DNA of 13,187 bases, taken from an uncultured Alphaproteobacteria bacterium (GTDB lineage: Bacteria > Pseudomonadota > Alphaproteobacteria > Thalassobaculales > Thalassobaculaceae). The notes beneath the pieces were generated by a model. That model made no database searches. It had not been told where the DNA came from and worked only from the letters and a program-made list of their open reading frames with translations. The stretch spans positions 1 to 13,187 of the forward strand of contig CALIMD010000169.1 of the NCBI GenBank assembly GCA_938028645.1, written 5' to 3'. The position numbers and the translations under genes were made by a program. Each line of letters opens with the position of its first letter. The stretch's first letter is position 1. Below are positions 7,534 to 13,187 of this stretch, in pieces.

Positions 7534-7856
7534 TCAAATGGGTTCCTGTGTTTAGGGTCCTCTATTTCTACTACCCAAACGTCCTTATCATATTTTATCT
7601 GTCGTTCCAGATATGCATCTGCCTCAGTTTCACTTAAGATATCTTTGGTTGGCGTCTCCACCCATTTTATAGTCTCATCAGTTTGCCTTTGTTGTGTATA
7701 AATCAGACAATCATAAACCATATTGCTTACTTTGATATATATGCTTCCAGCATCGGGATCACCTAACCGTGCTACAGTTGCAGGCAATCCTCGGTCGTTA
7801 CAAATGCGGATGATTGCATCGATAATGATTTTAGACTTTAAACGCGCTTGGTCCAT
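7530..7856 (-). CDS. DUF1491 family protein
   Basis: This 108-residue soluble protein of unknown function matches the alphaproteobacterial DUF1491 family: RLKSKIIIDAIIRICN (5-20), LPATVARLGDPDAGSIYIKV (24-43), SETEADAYLERQ (75-86) and DVWVVEIED (92-100). The length is typical of the family. No signal peptide, membrane segment or catalytic motif is visible. No Shine-Dalgarno is seen before the ATG. Its stop codon overlaps the stop of the convergent transporter gene (shared bases 7531-7532). Confidence 0.85.
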   Translation of the reverse strand: MDQARLKSKIIIDAIIRICNDRGLPATVARLGDPDAGSIYIKVSNMVYDCLIYTQQRQTDETIKWVETPTKDILSETEADAYLERQIKYDKDVWVVEIEDPKHRNPFD

Positions 7857-7982
7857 GTGTCGTGTCGTATTTCTATTTTGTCTGCTTTTATTAGCTTAAA
7901 TAATACATTTAAAGAAGACTAACTTATTATCGAGGTTGAAAACCACACAAACAAACGTTAGAAACTCTACCGAACCAAAAGC

Positions 7983-8005
7983 ACGGCAAAAAAACCGGGT
8001 GCCGT
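7983..8005. repeat. Inverted repeat upstream of thrS promoter
   Basis: ACGGCA (7983-7988) and TGCCGT (8000-8005) are 6-bp inverted repeats with an 11-nt spacer, just upstream of the proposed thrS -35. The right arm is followed by a T-rich stretch, so it could act as a weak rightward terminator or a regulator site. No rightward gene ends nearby, which weakens the terminator reading. The rest of 7857-8084 shows no gene. Confidence 0.25.
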
Positions 8006-8010
8006 TAATT

Positions 8011-8039
8011 TTGTGTTGTTAAATATTAATAAATATAAG
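8011..8039 (+). promoter_or_regulatory. Candidate thrS-infC promoter
   Basis: TTGTGT (8011-8016) and TATAAG (8034-8039) resemble -35 and -10 hexamers and are separated by exactly 17 nt. Transcription would start near 8046, giving a leader of about 39 nt that contains the hairpin at 8055-8069. The region is very AT-rich, so chance matches are likely. Confidence 0.35.
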
Positions 8040-8054
8040 TTATATTAGTAACTT

Positions 8055-8069
8055 GGCGAGCAACTTGCC
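8055..8069 (+). promoter_or_regulatory. Small hairpin immediately before the thrS ribosome binding site
   Basis: GGCGAG (8055-8060) pairs with CTTGCC (8064-8069), with one G-U pair and a CAA loop. The AAAAGGA ribosome binding site begins 1-2 nt later (8071-8077), 7 nt before the ATG. E. coli thrS is autogenously controlled through structured RNA just upstream of its ribosome binding site; a comparable role here is inference. Confidence 0.4.
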
Positions 8070-8084
8070 CAAAAGGATCCACTT

Positions 8085-9998
8085 ATGCCGAATATCACTT
8101 TACCAGATGGAAGTGTACGAAGCTTTGATAATTCAATAACAGGATTTCAACTCGCCAGTGATATTGGTCCGGGATTAGCGAAGGCTGCATTAATAATGCT
8201 TGTTGACGACATCGAATTAGATCTTGATCACCAGATTATAAACGACTCAAAAGTGGCCTTCATTACAAGAAGTGACGAGTTAGCGCTTCCTTTGATACGG
8301 CATGATTGTGCTCACGTAATGGCTGCAGCTGTCCAGGAGTTATTTCCAGAAACACAAGTAACGATAGGACCTTCGATTGAAAACGGTTTTTATTATGATT
8401 TTTATAGACAAACGCCTTTTTCGCAAGATGACCTTGTGAAAATTGAAAAGCGTATGCATGAGCTTGTTGATAGAGATGATAAAATACAACGCGAAGTCTG
8501 GGATCGGGGACATGCAATCGATCATTATAAAAGCATAGATGAACCTTTTAAAGTCGAGCTGGTAGAAGCAATACCGGACGGGGAAGTTTTATCTTTCTAT
8601 CGACAGGGGGATTTTTTAGACTTGTGTAGGGGGCCTCATGCCCCCTCGACCCGGCATGTAGGACATGCCTTTAAATTAATGAGCGTCGCGGGTGCGTATT
8701 GGCGGGGCGACTCATCGCGGCCGATGCTGCAGCGGATTTATGGAACGGCTTGGCCGGACGAAAAAAAGCTCAAATCATATCTATTGATGTTGGAGGAGGC
8801 TGAAAAAAGGGATCACAGAAGATTAGGGCGAGATTTGGATCTTTTCCATATGCAAGAAGAAGCTGTTGGATCCATTTTTTGGCATGAAAAGGGATGGACA
8901 TTGTATCGAGAGATAGAGGCTCATGTTCGACGACGCCTTGATGCTGGTAGTTACAAGGAGGTAAAAACTCCACAGCTGATTGATAGGGCATTGTGGGAAG
9001 CATCTGGTCATTGGGACAAGTTTAGAGAAAATATGTTCACTGCAGAAAGTGAGGACGACAGAACTTTAGCGCTTAAACCCATGAATTGCCCCGGTCACGT
9101 TCAAATATATAAACAGGGTATAAAAAGCTACCGTGATTTACCTTTAAGGATGTCAGAATTTGGGTCATGTCATAGAAATGAGCCTTCCGGCGCTTTGCAT
9201 GGCATCATGCGAGTTAGGGCATTTACTCAAGATGATGCTCACATATTTTGTACCGAAGACCAAATAACAACCGAGAGCATTATCTTCTGTGATCTATTGA
9301 GGCAGATCTATAAGGATTTTGGTTTTGAGGATATTCATGTCAAATTTTCTGATAGACCTGAAGTAAGAGCAGGTAACGATAGCACTTGGGATCGCGCAGA
9401 GACAGCCTTGAGGGATGCTTGTAGTGCCGCTGATCTGGATACTACCCTTAATCCGGGAGAGGGGGCATTTTATGGTCCAAAATTAGAATTTGTTCTCATG
9501 GATGCGATTGGCCGCGATTGGCAATGTGGCACTTTGCAGGTTGATTTTGTTCTGCCGGAGAGGTTGGATGCTAATTACATAGCTCAAGATGGATCGAAGC
9601 GTAGACCCGTGATGCTACATCGGGCAATTCTAGGCTCGATGGAGAGGTGGATTGGTATTTTAATCGAAGAATATTCTGGAAAATTTCCTATGTGGCTCTC
9701 ACCGGTTCAGGGCGTGGTTGCTACGATAACAAGCGATGCTGACGAATACGCTAATAAGGTATTCGCAGGACTGAAAAAGGCAGGCTTGCGGGTAGGTAAG
9801 GATGTTAGAAATGAGAAGATTAATTATAAGGTAAGAGAGCATAGCCGAGCGAAAATTCCAGCAATTATAGTGGTTGGGGAGCGAGAAGAAAATCAAGGAA
9901 CTGTTGCAATTCGTCGTCTTGGTGGTAAAACTCAAGAAATCCTTGCGCTTGACGACGCAATTAATAAACTAGTAGATGAATCGAGACCTCCTGCATAG
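8085..9998 (+). CDS. thrS: Threonine--tRNA ligase
   Basis: ThrRS attaches threonine to tRNA-Thr in the cytoplasm and edits mischarged serine. The 637-residue protein is full length: TGS domain ~1-60, editing domain with HDCAH (73-77) and CRGPH (181-185), class II catalytic core with motif 2 ([18 protein letters not shown], 357-374) and motif 3 ([14 protein letters not shown], 516-529), and an anticodon-binding domain from about 540. The catalytic zinc ligands are C335 (MNCPGH), H386 (DDAHIF) and H512 (MLHRAI), and the editing residues H73, H77, C181 and H185 are all present. AAAAGGA lies 7 nt before the ATG. infC begins 42 nt after the stop, probably in the same operon. Confidence 0.98.
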   Translation: MPNITLPDGSVRSFDNSITGFQLASDIGPGLAKAALIMLVDDIELDLDHQIINDSKVAFITRSDELALPLIRHDCAHVMAAAVQELFPETQVTIGPSIENGFYYDFYRQTPFSQDDLVKIEKRMHELVDRDDKIQREVWDRGHAIDHYKSIDEPFKVELVEAIPDGEVLSFYRQGDFLDLCRGPHAPSTRHVGHAFKLMSVAGAYWRGDSSRPMLQRIYGTAWPDEKKLKSYLLMLEEAEKRDHRRLGRDLDLFHMQEEAVGSIFWHEKGWTLYREIEAHVRRRLDAGSYKEVKTPQLIDRALWEASGHWDKFRENMFTAESEDDRTLALKPMNCPGHVQIYKQGIKSYRDLPLRMSEFGSCHRNEPSGALHGIMRVRAFTQDDAHIFCTEDQITTESIIFCDLLRQIYKDFGFEDIHVKFSDRPEVRAGNDSTWDRAETALRDACSAADLDTTLNPGEGAFYGPKLEFVLMDAIGRDWQCGTLQVDFVLPERLDANYIAQDGSKRRPVMLHRAILGSMERWIGILIEEYSGKFPMWLSPVQGVVATITSDADEYANKVFAGLKKAGLRVGKDVRNEKINYKVREHSRAKIPAIIVVGEREENQGTVAIRRLGGKTQEILALDDAINKLVDESRPPA

Positions 9999-10028
9999 GG
10001 AGTCAACTTTATTAAATGAAACAGAAAT

Positions 10029-10034
10029 AGGAGG
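10029..10034 (+). promoter_or_regulatory. Perfect Shine-Dalgarno fixing the infC AUA start
   Basis: AGGAGG ends 6 nt before ATA 10041. It is the strongest ribosome binding site in the window. The conventional starts in the area, GTG 10089 in frame and ATG 10078 out of frame, have no such site. Confidence 0.8.
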
Positions 10035-10040
10035 CTTTAG

Positions 10041-10577
10041 ATAGTCAAACCACCATTTAATCATCAGCCGGTCAAACATGGCCCGCGAGTGAATACCGAT
10101 ATACTAAACGAAGAGGTTCGTTGTATAGCACCAGATGGCGAGCAACTAGGCGTCATGAAAACAGAAGACGCCATAGCTGAAGCCGACTCACACGGACTGG
10201 ATCTAGTGGAAGTGTCTCCAAATGCAGACCCCCCAGTTTGTAAAATTCTCGATTATGGAAAATTTAAATTTGAGGCTCAAAAAAAGCGGAACGAAGCCAA
10301 AAAGAAACAGAAAGTAATCGAAGTTAAAGAAATAAAACTGCGTCCAAATATTGATGAGCATGACTATCAAGTAAAGATGCGCAGCGTTCAAAAGTTTTTG
10401 GACGAAGGTGATAAAGTTAAAGTTACACTCCGTTTTCGCGGTAGAGAGATGGCGCATCAAGAGTTGGGGGTCAATGTTCTGAATAGGGTCCGTGAAGACA
10501 CAGACGAAGTTGCTAAGATCGAAGCTTTTCCTAAATTAGAAGGACGCCAGATGATTATGGTGATTGCGCCTAAATAA
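10041..10577 (+). CDS. infC: Translation initiation factor IF-3, probable AUA start
   Basis: IF3 binds the 30S subunit, blocks premature 50S joining and rejects non-canonical start codons. [35 protein letters not shown] and [19 protein letters not shown] are hallmarks of the family, with N- and C-domains joined by the Lys-rich linker. The first conventional start is GTG 10089 (162 aa), but that cuts off conserved N-terminal residues: the frame is open back to a stop at 10038 and encodes [16 protein letters not shown] just before it, as expected of alphaproteobacterial IF3. Position 10041 is ATA with AGGAGG 6 nt upstream, giving 178 aa. E. coli infC uses AUU and is autoregulated through it; AUA here suggests the same logic. 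The gene follows thrS by 42 nt. rpmI and rplT do not follow. Confidence 0.93.
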   Translation: MVKPPFNHQPVKHGPRVNTDILNEEVRCIAPDGEQLGVMKTEDAIAEADSHGLDLVEVSPNADPPVCKILDYGKFKFEAQKKRNEAKKKQKVIEVKEIKLRPNIDEHDYQVKMRSVQKFLDEGDKVKVTLRFRGREMAHQELGVNVLNRVREDTDEVAKIEAFPKLEGRQMIMVIAPK

Positions 10578-10646
10578 AGGTGTCTGGGTCTCATAATGGT
10601 TATTTCAATATTTGTGAACTACGTTGAGTAGACACCTTCATTTTTT
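10577..10646 (+). terminator. Long-loop inverted repeat with T-run after infC
   Basis: AAGGTGTCT (10577-10585) and AGACACCTT (10630-10638) are perfect 9-bp inverted repeats, followed after CA by six T (10641-10646). The left arm starts in the infC stop codon. The 44-nt loop is long for a Rho-independent terminator but may fold further (TTCA 10604-10607 with TGAA 10615-10618). Termination of thrS-infC here is the simplest reading. Confidence 0.5.
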
Positions 10647-10656
10647 GGACTATCTT
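10629..10656 (+). promoter_or_regulatory. Candidate hemH promoter giving a leaderless mRNA
   Basis: TAGACA (10629-10634, 5 of 6 to TTGACA) is followed after 16 nt by TATCTT (10651-10656, 4 of 6 to TATAAT). The expected start site, about 8 nt after the -10, falls on the A of the hemH ATG (10664). hemH has no Shine-Dalgarno, which fits a leaderless transcript. The -35 overlaps the right arm of the infC inverted repeat. Confidence 0.3.
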
Positions 10657-10663
10657 TCCCGCC

Positions 10664-11725
10664 ATGAGTAAAATGCAAAAAACTCAGCCATCAATGCCGG
10701 CAGACCACCCTATTATCCCTAGAGAAAAGGTTGGCGTTCTATTGATTAACCTGGGCACGCCAGATGCAACAGACTTTTGGTCGATCAGACGTTATTTGAA
10801 GGAGTTTTTATCAGATCGCCGTGTGATTGATGTGAATCCTGTTTTTTGGAAATTACTCCTTAACCTAGTGATCCTAAACGTACGACCAAGTATTGCTGGT
10901 AAGGCATATAAGGAGATCTGGGTTGAAGAAACTGATGAGTCTCCTCTGCGTTTGCATACTCGAAATCAATCCGAGTTTCTGCAAAGAATGATGGACGAAG
11001 AGAAAGATAATTTGGTTGTTGATTGGGCGATGCGATATGGAAACCCTTCTATAGCAAGTAAACTGGAGATGATGAGATCAGAAGGTTGCCGCAGAATTTT
11101 ACTTTTAGCTCTGTACCCGCAATATAGCGCTACCACCACTGCAACAGCGTATGATAAGGCCTTTGAAGCCTTGTCTACGATGCGTTGGCAGCCGTCTGTC
11201 AGAACCGCGCCAGCCTATCCGGACGACGCCAGTTATATTAGGGCATTGGCTGAATCAGTAAAAAGTCATATTCTTAAACTTGACTGGACCCCTGACCTAC
11301 TGTTGACATCTTTTCATGGCCTACCAAAACGTTATTTAACGGCTGGAGATCCTTACCACTGCCATTGTCTGCTAACATCCAGACTTTTGCGAGAAGAGCT
11401 TGACTGGCCAGAGGATAAAGTCCGGGTAGCGTTCCAGTCGAGATTTGGTAGGGAGGAGTGGTTACAGCCTTATATACAAAATGTTGTCGAGGAGCTTCCG
11501 AAGACGGGGAAAAAAAATATCGCAGTTATTTCACCTGGTTTTGTTTCCGATTGTGTAGAAACTCTGGAAGAGGTCGCTATTGGCCTGAGGGACACGTTTT
11601 ATGAATCTGGTGGTGAAAACTTTACCTTTATCCCGTGCTTAAATTCTGGAGACGCAGGCTTAAAGGTTTTAGAGCATCAAATCTTAAAAGAATTGAATGG
11701 TTGGTTTTCCGCTTCAACAAGCTGA
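10664..11725 (+). CDS. hemH: Ferrochelatase
   Basis: Ferrochelatase inserts Fe(II) into protoporphyrin IX, the last step of protoheme synthesis. The 353-residue protein starts its fold with VGVLLINLGTPDATD (23-37) and has the conserved metal-site histidine H218 in TSFHGLPKRY, and the conserved acid E299 in SDCVETLEE. Cysteines at 233, 235, 297 and 325 (YHCHC, SDCVE, IPCLN) would be compatible with the [2Fe-2S] cluster known from some alphaproteobacterial ferrochelatases, but cluster ligands were not aligned. The first ~20 residues are a variable lead; ATG 10673 and ATG 10694 are alternatives. No ribosome binding site precedes ATG 10664. It lies 86 bp after infC, apart from any other heme gene. 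Confidence 0.97.
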   Translation: MSKMQKTQPSMPADHPIIPREKVGVLLINLGTPDATDFWSIRRYLKEFLSDRRVIDVNPVFWKLLLNLVILNVRPSIAGKAYKEIWVEETDESPLRLHTRNQSEFLQRMMDEEKDNLVVDWAMRYGNPSIASKLEMMRSEGCRRILLLALYPQYSATTTATAYDKAFEALSTMRWQPSVRTAPAYPDDASYIRALAESVKSHILKLDWTPDLLLTSFHGLPKRYLTAGDPYHCHCLLTSRLLREELDWPEDKVRVAFQSRFGREEWLQPYIQNVVEELPKTGKKNIAVISPGFVSDCVETLEEVAIGLRDTFYESGGENFTFIPCLNSGDAGLKVLEHQILKELNGWFSASTS

Positions 11726-11765
11726 TCTGAATAATCATACGAGCAGTTTATAGTGTGTATAAGGC

Positions 11766-11780
11766 TGAGAATGATTCTCA
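11766..11780. promoter_or_regulatory. Fur-type operator upstream of the nitroreductase gene
   Basis: TGAGAATGATTCTCA is a perfect 7-1-7 inverted repeat. It differs from the Fur 7-1-7 consensus TGATAATnATTATCA at only one symmetric position pair, and also fits TGA-N9-TCA, the RirA-type iron box of alphaproteobacteria. It lies directly after a possible -10 (TATAAG, 11758-11763), where a bound repressor would block transcription of the nitroreductase gene. A second possible -10 (TATAAT, 11815-11820) lies downstream. Confidence 0.55.
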
Positions 11781-11853
11781 ATAAGTCCTTGCCGTTTTAT
11801 TTTCTTTTGTTATTTATAATGAAGCAAATAATAAAACAAAGGCTGAAGCAATT

Positions 11854-12423
11854 ATGGAGGCTATAGAACTTTTAAGAACGCGCCGTTCAGTTGTTGTCCG
11901 AAAGCTATCTGGTCCTGGTCCAAGTAAAGACGAGCTTAATGCGATTATAGAAGCTGGGTTGCGGGTTCCGGACCATGGAAAAATTGGTCCATGGCGTATC
12001 CAAATCATCACGGAGAAGGGACAAAAGAAACTCGGTGAGGTTTTTGCCAGGGCTTTCAAAAAAGAGCATGGGGACCGCGCTACAGACCCTATGATTGAAT
12101 TTGAAAAAAATCGCCCAAATCGAGCGCCATGTTTATTAGTCATTACGTCAAATATTATTGTTCCCCATAAAATACCAGAAATGGAGCAGAAACTATCTGG
12201 TGGTGCCTTGTGTATGAATATTTTAAATGCAGCCCATGCGTTAGGGTATTCAGCTCAGTGGTTGACGGAGTGGGTGTCTTACAATGCAGAGATTAAAGCA
12301 GCACTTGGACATGACCCGTCTGTTGATATAATAGGAATGATTTACATAGGCACCCCTCTTGAGCAACCACAACAAAGAGAACGCCCCTCGATAAATACAG
12401 TAGTAAGTGAGTGGTCTGGCTAG
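11854..12423 (+). CDS. Nitroreductase family protein (YdjA-like)
   Basis: The 189-residue protein is a compact FMN-dependent nitroreductase-fold oxidoreductase. LLRTRRSVVVRKL (6-18) is the usual FMN phosphate-binding start, VPDHGKIGPWRIQII (38-52) matches the YdjA-like subgroup, and GGALCMNILNAAHALGYSAQWLTEW (116-140) with MIYIGTPLE (162-170) completes the domain. Short YdjA-type members are NAD(P)H-dependent, act as dimers and have no settled natural substrate. The ATG is supported by conservation of the N-terminus; the ribosome binding site is poor (AAAGG about 10 nt upstream). The Fur-like palindrome 74 nt upstream suggests iron-responsive expression, which would fit its position after hemH. 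The gene converges on the VOC gene with 29 bp between stops. Confidence 0.9.
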   Translation: MEAIELLRTRRSVVVRKLSGPGPSKDELNAIIEAGLRVPDHGKIGPWRIQIITEKGQKKLGEVFARAFKKEHGDRATDPMIEFEKNRPNRAPCLLVITSNIIVPHKIPEMEQKLSGGALCMNILNAAHALGYSAQWLTEWVSYNAEIKAALGHDPSVDIIGMIYIGTPLEQPQQRERPSINTVVSEWSG

Positions 12424-12452
12424 TAGGATATCATATTTGTTGCGTGTTAAAA

Positions 12453-12833
12453 CTAGAGTTTTTTATGACAAACAGCCTGTAATTTATTTCCATCCAGATC
12501 CCGAATATAGGCACCATAATATGCGGGGTGATAATGTGTCCTAAGTCCGGGTTGACCTTCATTTATCCCACCAAGTGCTAGAGCTTTTGCATGGAAATTA
12601 TCTACAGCTTCACGATCACTTGCGATAAAAGCGATGTGGGTCCCATTCCCCACTGTTGCTTTTTTACCGTTAAAGGGAGTGATAATCCAAATTTGTTCGC
12701 CATCTTTCTTGCCATACGCTCGGTGTTTGTCTCCCTCGGAAAAGCAATGGTGACCTAAAACTTGAAGAACTGGATCATAAAACCCTTTAGCTCGATTTAA
12801 ATTATTCGTTCCAATAGTAACATGACTGAACAT
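12453..12833 (-). CDS. VOC-superfamily (glyoxalase/dioxygenase fold) protein
   Basis: The 126-residue protein has the two-module VOC fold: MFSHVTIGTNNLNRAKGFYD at the N-terminus and HIAFIASDREAVDNFHAKAL in the second module, ending in YYGAYIRDLDGNKLQAVCH. The usual metal positions would be H4, H66 and the residue in DxDGNxxE; the last is Q119 here instead of Glu, so metal binding may be weakened or changed. Function is not predictable; related proteins are often annotated as glyoxalase or lactoylglutathione lyase-like. The frame is open to 12890, but that longer version overlaps the polA end and adds 19 residues unlike the family. ATG 12833 has GGAG 9 nt upstream and begins the conserved fold. 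It follows polA by 38 bp and may be cotranscribed. Confidence 0.88.
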   Translation of the reverse strand: MFSHVTIGTNNLNRAKGFYDPVLQVLGHHCFSEGDKHRAYGKKDGEQIWIITPFNGKKATVGNGTHIAFIASDREAVDNFHAKALALGGINEGQPGLRTHYHPAYYGAYIRDLDGNKLQAVCHKKL

Positions 12834-12871
12834 TATTGGGGCTCCATCGCTGATACCAAATACTGTTTCAA

Positions 12872-13187
12872 TTAATGCGCCTCTGCCCAATTTAAACCTG
12901 ATCCGACTTCGGCTACCAAAGGCACCGATATTTCTACCGCGGGAAGCGCGGCTGTTTCCATAGTTTTTTGAACAACTAGTTTTGTTTCATCTAATTGCTC
13001 ATTTGGCACCTCTAGTAATAGTTCATCGTGAACTGTTAGTAGCATTTTCGCATCTAAACTAGCTTCTTCCAATGCGGAGGGGACCCTTATCATGGCCCGT
13101 TTGATTATATCCGCAGCTGTACCTTGTATAGGGGCGTTGATGGCGGCTCGCTCATAAAAGCCACGCCGAGCAGGATTGGCCTCTTTA
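12872..13187 (-). CDS. polA: DNA polymerase I, C-terminal end (5' part outside window)
   Basis: The frame is open from the right edge and gives the last 104 residues of the polymerase domain. ERAAINAPIQGTAADIIKRA (12-31 of the fragment) is the family A palm/fingers signature, and LTVHDELLLEVP (50-61) contains motif C with the catalytic His-Asp-Glu. The ending EVGSGLNWAEAH is the typical PolA C-terminus. Pol I fills gaps and removes RNA primers in replication and repair. Only the 3' end of the gene is here, so the presence of 5'-3' or 3'-5' exonuclease domains cannot be judged. The VOC gene lies 38 bp downstream on the same strand. Confidence 0.97.
   Translation of the reverse strand, partial: KEANPARRGFYERAAINAPIQGTAADIIKRAMIRVPSALEEASLDAKMLLTVHDELLLEVPNEQLDETKLVVQKTMETAALPAVEISVPLVAEVGSGLNWAEAH

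Noticed and set aside
10078..10092. ATG 10078 or GTG 10089 as the start of infC
   Set aside because: ATG 10078 is in another frame and stops after four codons. GTG 10089 lacks a ribosome binding site and would remove conserved N-terminal residues.
10578..10663. Possible rpmI (L35) gene after infC, as in many bacteria
   Set aside because: The gap is only 86 bp and has no matching frame. infC separate from rpmI-rplT is known among alphaproteobacteria, so it is not treated as unusual.
12449..12462. AAAAC / GTTTT repeat between the nitroreductase and VOC stops as a bidirectional terminator
   Set aside because: The stem is only five weak pairs with a four-base loop and lies partly within the VOC coding end.
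12834..12890. N-terminal extension of the VOC protein to 12890
   Set aside because: It overlaps the end of polA, and the 19 added residues do not resemble the start of the fold; ATG 12833 has a GGAG upstream.
1..13187. Mobile elements, phage genes, CRISPR arrays, tRNA or rRNA genes
   Set aside because: I read both strands for transposase or integrase motifs, spaced repeats and cloverleaf-like sequence and found none.

Overview
The window reads as a piece of the chromosome of an AT-rich alphaproteobacterium, probably free-living and possibly marine. This rests on a DUF1491 protein (an alphaproteobacterial family), a FliG with the alphaproteobacterial form EYPQT of the usual EHPQT motif, the style of the HemH and IF3 sequences, and low-GC codon use throughout. 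No finer placement is justified. I see no rRNA, tRNA, CRISPR array, insertion sequence or integrase, so this is ordinary chromosome carrying a catabolic insert beside housekeeping genes.

Left part (1-4449), a divergent catabolic cluster. Leftward run a TauD-type 2-oxoglutarate/Fe(II) dioxygenase and then a large protein of the N,N-dimethylformamidase beta-subunit family, which leaves the window at its left edge. Rightward run an SDR oxidoreductase (gluconate 5-dehydrogenase type) and a beta-hydroxyacid dehydrogenase (3-hydroxyisobutyrate / tartronate semialdehyde reductase type). The 195-bp divergent spacer holds a leader hairpin at the dioxygenase ribosome binding site and a 12-bp perfect palindrome. 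Oxygenation, amide-type hydrolysis and two NAD(P)-dependent steps suggest breakdown of a small organic compound, but the substrate cannot be read from sequence.

Middle part (4495-7856). A lone fliG (flagellar motor switch) lies leftward with no flagellar neighbour. Upstream of it on the same strand is a second TauD-type dioxygenase, divergent from an EamA/DMT-type membrane exporter. A small DUF1491 gene converges on the exporter, and the two stop codons overlap.

Right part (8085-13187), housekeeping genes. thrS and infC form a translation operon. infC appears to begin at a rare AUA codon placed 6 nt after a perfect AGGAGG, 16 codons upstream of the first conventional start; this is the clearest item that automatic calling would miss. 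hemH follows, behind a long inverted repeat with a T-run and a possible leaderless promoter. A nitroreductase comes next, preceded by a near-consensus Fur-type 7-1-7 palindrome. On the opposite strand are a VOC/glyoxalase-fold protein, with Gln where a metal-binding Glu is usual, and the C-terminal end of polA, which leaves the window at its right edge.

No intergenic stretch exceeds 300 bases. The longest (7857-8084, 228 bp) is the thrS control region.
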